This document shows, piece after piece, positions 5,332-8,762 of a DNA stretch of 8,762 nucleotides (position 1 is the stretch's first letter; every line of letters starts with the position of its first letter). This DNA is from Hungateiclostridiaceae bacterium UBA3934 (GTDB lineage Bacteria > Bacillota > Clostridia > Acetivibrionales > DTU013). The stretch covers positions 1 to 8,762 of the forward strand of contig DGEE01000002.1 in assembly GCA_002385815.1 (NCBI GenBank), given 5' to 3'. The translations under genes were made by a program, and so were the position numbers. The notes below the pieces were generated by a model. The model searched no databases. It was not told the origin of the DNA and saw nothing but the letters and a program-made list of their open reading frames with translations.

Positions 5332-5360
5332 CGCTTCAAAATTCGAGGAAGGAGCAGACA

Positions 5361-6509
5361 ATGGCAGATAGTATAGCGTTGCTTGGATCAACAGGTTCCA
5401 TAGGAGTGCAGACTCTTGATGTCGCCAGGAACCTGGGTATAAAGGTAAGTGCCCTGACTGCATATTCTGATATAGATCTGCTGGAGAAGCAGGCGAGGGA
5501 ATTCCGGCCTCCGATGGTGGCAATAGGAGATGATACCCTCGCACCCGAGCTGGAAAACAGGTTGAAGGGGCTGGGGATCCAGGTTTTGAGCGGGCCTGAA
5601 GGCATCAGGGCTGCGGCAGCCGTTGACGGTGTCGACAAAGTCGTGGTTGCCATAGTAGGCATAGCCGGTCTGCTTCCGACCATCGAGGCTATACGGAATG
5701 GCAGGGATGTGGCACTTGCAAACAAAGAGACCCTTGTAACAGCAGGCCATATCGTCATGGCAGAGGCCGAGAGCCGAGGTGTGACGGTATTCCCTGTGGA
5801 CAGCGAGCATTCTGCTGTTTATCAATGCCTGGCAGGAAACAGGAAGCAGGATGTGGAGAGACTTCTGCTGACAGCATCCGGCGGACCGTTCAGAGGCATG
5901 GGATACGATGAGCTCCGGAATGTGACTGCTGAACAGGCTCTGAAACATCCCAACTGGAGTATGGGCAGCAAAATAACCATCGACTCCGCCACGATGATGA
6001 ACAAAGGGCTCGAAGTCATCGAGGCCCGATGGCTGTTTGGATTTTCACCGGAAAAGATCAGCGTGCTGGTCCATCCGCAGAGCATCATACATTCAATGGT
6101 TGAGTACAAAGATGGTTCTGTCATAGCGCAGCTCGGACAGCCTGATATGAGGATACCGATCCAGCTGTCCCTGACATGGCCTGAGAGATGCGCCAACGAA
6201 TTCCCGAGACTGGATCTGATAAAAAGCGGTGTCCTGACCTTTGAAGAGCCTGATATGGAAAAGTTCAGATGTCTCAGGCTGGCCTATGATGCTCTTGAAG
6301 AAGGAGGTACGATGCCGGCTGTGCTGAACGGCGCAAATGAGGCAGCTGTGAAGTTATTCCTGGAGGGAAGGATCGGATTCTGTGCCATACCACAGCTGAT
6401 AGAAAAAACGATGCTTGCACATGAGGTGAATACATCGCCGGAGCTTGATGATATAATAGAAGTAGACAAATGGGCGAAAAGAATGGTTGGTGATAGTGTA
6501 TGCATCTGA
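5361..6509 (+). CDS. dxr: 1-deoxy-D-xylulose 5-phosphate reductoisomerase
   Basis: Dxr (IspC) rearranges and reduces 1-deoxyxylulose 5-phosphate to 2-C-methylerythritol 4-phosphate with NADPH, the committed step of the MEP isoprenoid pathway and the target of fosmidomycin. The protein is 382 aa, a normal length. The NADPH-binding GSTGSIG is at 9-15. Metal ligands D147 and E149 (in PVDSEHSA) and E218 (in MNKGLEVIEARWLFG) correspond to E. coli D150, E152 and E231. LLTASGGPFR is also present. The reading frame stays open upstream into cdsA, but GGAAGGAG at 5347-5354 and the family's usual N-terminus fix the ATG at 5361. The gene's last 10 nt overlap the start of rseP. Confidence 0.97.
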   Translation: MADSIALLGSTGSIGVQTLDVARNLGIKVSALTAYSDIDLLEKQAREFRPPMVAIGDDTLAPELENRLKGLGIQVLSGPEGIRAAAAVDGVDKVVVAIVGIAGLLPTIEAIRNGRDVALANKETLVTAGHIVMAEAESRGVTVFPVDSEHSAVYQCLAGNRKQDVERLLLTASGGPFRGMGYDELRNVTAEQALKHPNWSMGSKITIDSATMMNKGLEVIEARWLFGFSPEKISVLVHPQSIIHSMVEYKDGSVIAQLGQPDMRIPIQLSLTWPERCANEFPRLDLIKSGVLTFEEPDMEKFRCLRLAYDALEEGGTMPAVLNGANEAAVKLFLEGRIGFCAIPQLIEKTMLAHEVNTSPELDDIIEVDKWAKRMVGDSVCI

Positions 6510-7792
6510 TCCTTGCCATACTGGCTTTCAATATAATCGTTATAGTACATGAACTGGGCCACTTTCTGGCCGCCAGGAGAATGGGCATCAGGGTGTTGGA
6601 GTTCTCGCTTTTTATAGGGCCGAAGCTGTTCAGTATAACACGGGGAGGCACTCAGTATTCCGTCAGATTGTTCCCGATAATGGCTTATGTGAAGATGGAG
6701 GGGGAAGAAGAAGCTTCGGACAGTGAGACCGCATTCAACAACAGACCGAAGTATGCCCGCGCCCTCACTATAATAGCCGGGCCGCTGGCAAACCTGCTGC
6801 TGGCCGCTGTCCTGCTGACAGGGTATTTTGCTTTGCAGGGATACCAGACCATGGAGATAGGGCGGATAGCTGAGGGCTCACCAGCTGCTGCAGCCGGGAT
6901 GCGAAGCGGAGACAGGATAGTGTCATACGGAGGCAAGAGGACATATATCCCGGTAGATGTGATACAGTTTCTCTATGTTTCAAAGGGTGAGCCGGTAACT
7001 GTGGAATTTGAAAGGGACGGAAGCCTGTATGAAGGTGAATTGAACCCCATATATCATCCGGAAACAACGACTCCGATGATAGGCGTTGTCCTCGATCTGA
7101 CAGATCCGAAGGGGTCGAATGTTCTGAAGGAGGTCTCACCTGGCTCTCCTGCTGAGAAGGCAGGACTCCAGGCAGGTGACAGGATCGTGGCTATAAATGG
7201 CATTGAGGTGGATTCTTATGAAAAGCTGGTCGAACTTGTAAAAAACAATGGTATCAGCGAACTCGAGCTGAGTGCTGAGAGGAACGGGGGCCAGATAAAC
7301 ACATCCCTCACGCCGATCGAGGTAAAAACCGATGAATGGTATGAGATCGGACTGGAGTTTACCTATGCAAAAGGGAATGTTCTGGATTCATTTGTACATT
7401 CAGCCGCCTTTACCTACTCGATCATAAGGAGTGTATTCTACAGTCCGGAATGGCTCATTACAGGCAAGGCCAATGTTTCAGATATGATGGGTCCCATCGG
7501 CATGGTGAGCACCATAACCACCACTGTCAGCCAGGCTCCGAATGTCGGTCAGATGCTGACTTATCTGATGTATATCACCGGTCTGCTGAGTGTGGCCATA
7601 GGAGCTACGAACCTGCTGCCGTTCCCGATGCTCGATGGGGGCAGGCTTCTGCTGATAGGGATAGAGGCAGTCAGGGGCAAACCTTTGAGCCCGGAGAAAG
7701 AAACTGTGATATCGATAGCCGGATTTATCATAATCATCCTGCTTGGCATCTATATCGCATATAATGATATATTGCGACTTGTGGTCAGATAG
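6500..7792 (+). CDS. rseP: RIP metalloprotease RseP/RasP (site-2 protease, M50B)
   Basis: Site-2 proteases cut transmembrane substrates inside the membrane after a first cut outside it. In Firmicutes RasP releases anti-sigma factors such as RsiW and clears signal-peptide remnants. The protein is 430 aa. The zinc motif HELGH is at 17-21 within the first membrane helix. The third metal ligand is D379 in NLLPFPMLDGG. Membrane helices lie near residues 3-22, 90-115, 350-375 and 405-425. Two PDZ-like modules lie between helices 2 and 3, at roughly 119-188 (IAEGSPAAAAGMRSGDRI) and 208-280 (VSPGSPAEKAGLQAGDRI). Tandem PDZ modules recall E. coli RseP. The start overlaps dxr by 10 nt and has only a weak Shine-Dalgarno (GGTGAT near 6489-6494), which suggests translation coupled to dxr. 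Confidence 0.95.
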   Translation: MHLILAILAFNIIVIVHELGHFLAARRMGIRVLEFSLFIGPKLFSITRGGTQYSVRLFPIMAYVKMEGEEEASDSETAFNNRPKYARALTIIAGPLANLLLAAVLLTGYFALQGYQTMEIGRIAEGSPAAAAGMRSGDRIVSYGGKRTYIPVDVIQFLYVSKGEPVTVEFERDGSLYEGELNPIYHPETTTPMIGVVLDLTDPKGSNVLKEVSPGSPAEKAGLQAGDRIVAINGIEVDSYEKLVELVKNNGISELELSAERNGGQINTSLTPIEVKTDEWYEIGLEFTYAKGNVLDSFVHSAAFTYSIIRSVFYSPEWLITGKANVSDMMGPIGMVSTITTTVSQAPNVGQMLTYLMYITGLLSVAIGATNLLPFPMLDGGRLLLIGIEAVRGKPLSPEKETVISIAGFIIIILLGIYIAYNDILRLVVR

Positions 7793-7809
7793 CGGATACA
7801 GGCCTGAGA

Positions 7810-7825
7810 CCCTGATCAGACAGGG
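7810..7825 (+). promoter_or_regulatory. Small hairpin covering the ispG ribosome binding site
   Basis: CCCTG at 7810-7814 pairs with CAGGG at 7821-7825 around an ATCAGA loop. The 3' arm contains most of the ispG Shine-Dalgarno AGGGAG (7822-7827). The stem is only 5 bp, so it would at most dampen initiation. Ribosomes finishing rseP at 7792 stop about 18 nt upstream. Biological relevance is uncertain. Confidence 0.3.
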
Positions 7826-7836
7826 AGATGTAATAT

Positions 7837-8762
7837 ATGAAGAGAAGACTCACTAAGAAAATACGCATTGGAAATATCCATATCGGTGGTGATGCACCAG
7901 TTACGGTACAGTCGATGACCAACACAGATACCAGGGATACTGTCTCCACGATCGAGCAGATAAAACACCTGGAGGAAGCCGGCTGTGACATCATCAGGGT
8001 GGCTGTTCCCGATAATGAAGCTGCCGTGGCACTGAAGCAAATAAAGAAAGCCATCGGGATACCACTGGTTGCCGATATACACTTCGATTACAGACTGGCA
8101 CTGGCAAGTATCGAAAACGGCGCAGACAAGATACGCATCAATCCTGGTAACATTGGCGGGACAGACAGGGTGAAGAAAGTCGTGGAAGCTGCCAGAGCCA
8201 GGGGCATACCTATCAGAATAGGTGTGAATTCAGGGTCGCTGGAAAAGACGATACTGGCCAGGTATGGTGGGGTTGTGGCTGAGGCATTGGCAGAAAGCGC
8301 CCTGGGACATATCAGGATACTTGAGGAACTTGGGTTTGATGATATCATTGTCTCACTGAAAGCTTCAAGCGTACCTGTGACGATAGAATCATACAGGCTC
8401 ATGTCATCCAGGGTCGATTACCCTTTGCACATAGGCGTTACCGAAGCAGGCACACTTTTTTCGGGCCTGGTCAAATCAGCAGCAGGACTTGGTTGCCTTC
8501 TGGCGGAAGGCATCGGGGATACACTCAGGATATCGCTGACAGGTGATCCGGCAGAGGAGGTGAGAGCGGGGATCGAGCTGCTGAAAGCAATGGGATTCAG
8601 GAAGAAGGGTGTGGAACTCATATCCTGTCCCACGTGCGGACGCACCAGGATAGATCTCATAGGGATAGCGAATGAAGTCGAAAAGAGGCTTGCAGGCTGC
8701 AGTAAAAATATCAAAGTAGCAGTCATGGGGTGTGCGGTGAATGGCCCCGGTGAAGCCAGGGA
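7837..8762 (+). CDS. ispG: 4-hydroxy-3-methylbut-2-enyl diphosphate synthase (3' end missing)
   Basis: IspG (GcpE) converts methylerythritol cyclodiphosphate to HMBPP, the penultimate MEP step, using a [4Fe-4S] cluster and flavodoxin or ferredoxin electrons. The window holds 308 codons plus two bases with no stop, so the gene runs off the right edge. Full-length proteins are about 350-375 aa. The N-terminal TIM-barrel part has VQSMTNTDT, LVADIHFDYRLAL and KIRINPGNIG. The cluster ligands are C264, C267 (SCPTCGRT) and C299 with E306 (MGCAVNGPGEAR). Their spacing equals that of E. coli C270, C273, C305 and E312, so the enzyme looks active. AGGGAG at 7822-7827 supports the ATG at 7837, 44 nt after rseP. 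The dxr-rseP-ispG order is common in Firmicutes. Confidence 0.97.
   Translation, partial: MKRRLTKKIRIGNIHIGGDAPVTVQSMTNTDTRDTVSTIEQIKHLEEAGCDIIRVAVPDNEAAVALKQIKKAIGIPLVADIHFDYRLALASIENGADKIRINPGNIGGTDRVKKVVEAARARGIPIRIGVNSGSLEKTILARYGGVVAEALAESALGHIRILEELGFDDIIVSLKASSVPVTIESYRLMSSRVDYPLHIGVTEAGTLFSGLVKSAAGLGCLLAEGIGDTLRISLTGDPAEEVRAGIELLKAMGFRKKGVELISCPTCGRTRIDLIGIANEVEKRLAGCSKNIKVAVMGCAVNGPGEAR

Noticed and set aside
5052..5360. N-terminal extension of dxr into cdsA
   Set aside because: The frame is open, but the extension has no Dxr homology, while the ATG at 5361 has a good ribosome binding site and the expected family N-terminus.

Overview
The window is a chromosomal housekeeping block from a Gram-positive bacterium, most likely a member of the Clostridia. 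The gene order is rpsB, tsf, pyrH, frr, a small PASTA-like gene, uppS, cdsA, dxr, rseP and ispG (cut by the right edge), all on the + strand. This order is typical of Firmicutes. The clostridial call is an inference from three things: strong GGAGG-type ribosome binding sites, a short EF-Ts, and frequent AGG/AGA arginine and ATA isoleucine codons at mid GC. The genus cannot be given from this sequence alone.

Layout. Positions 1 to about 299 hold no convincing gene. They are GC-rich, with an 8-bp perfect hairpin (47-68) and three degenerate tandem copies of a ~40-bp unit (154 to ~262). The composition then turns AT-rich. A near-consensus sigma-A promoter (300-328) starts a ~100-nt leader for rpsB. 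rpsB and tsf (ribosomal protein S2 and EF-Ts) are separated by 119 nt holding three stem-loops in a row. A 16-bp terminator-like hairpin follows tsf. Next come pyrH (UMP kinase), frr (ribosome recycling factor) and the small gene, tightly packed. A second terminator-like hairpin lies before uppS. From uppS to ispG the genes are nearly contiguous: 2 nt between uppS and the preferred cdsA start, 29 nt between cdsA and dxr, a 10-nt overlap of dxr and rseP, and 44 nt between rseP and ispG.

How the genes fit together. The left half serves translation (S2, EF-Ts, RRF) and UTP/CTP supply (PyrH). The right half serves the envelope. Dxr and IspG are steps of the MEP isoprenoid pathway that makes IPP. 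UppS polymerises IPP onto farnesyl-PP to give undecaprenyl-PP, the wall lipid carrier. CdsA makes CDP-diacylglycerol, using CTP that ultimately derives from UMP, for phospholipids. RseP is an intramembrane protease of envelope signalling. The two hairpins after tsf and before uppS could split the run into separately tuned transcripts.

Novelty. All the large genes are well-known families with intact key residues, and I see no mobile element, defence locus, CRISPR array or tRNA. The items most worth a second look are the 64-aa stand-alone PASTA-like protein between frr and uppS, the 72-residue acidic Ala/Glu tail on S2, the triple hairpin between rpsB and tsf, and the unexplained tandem repeats upstream of the rpsB promoter.
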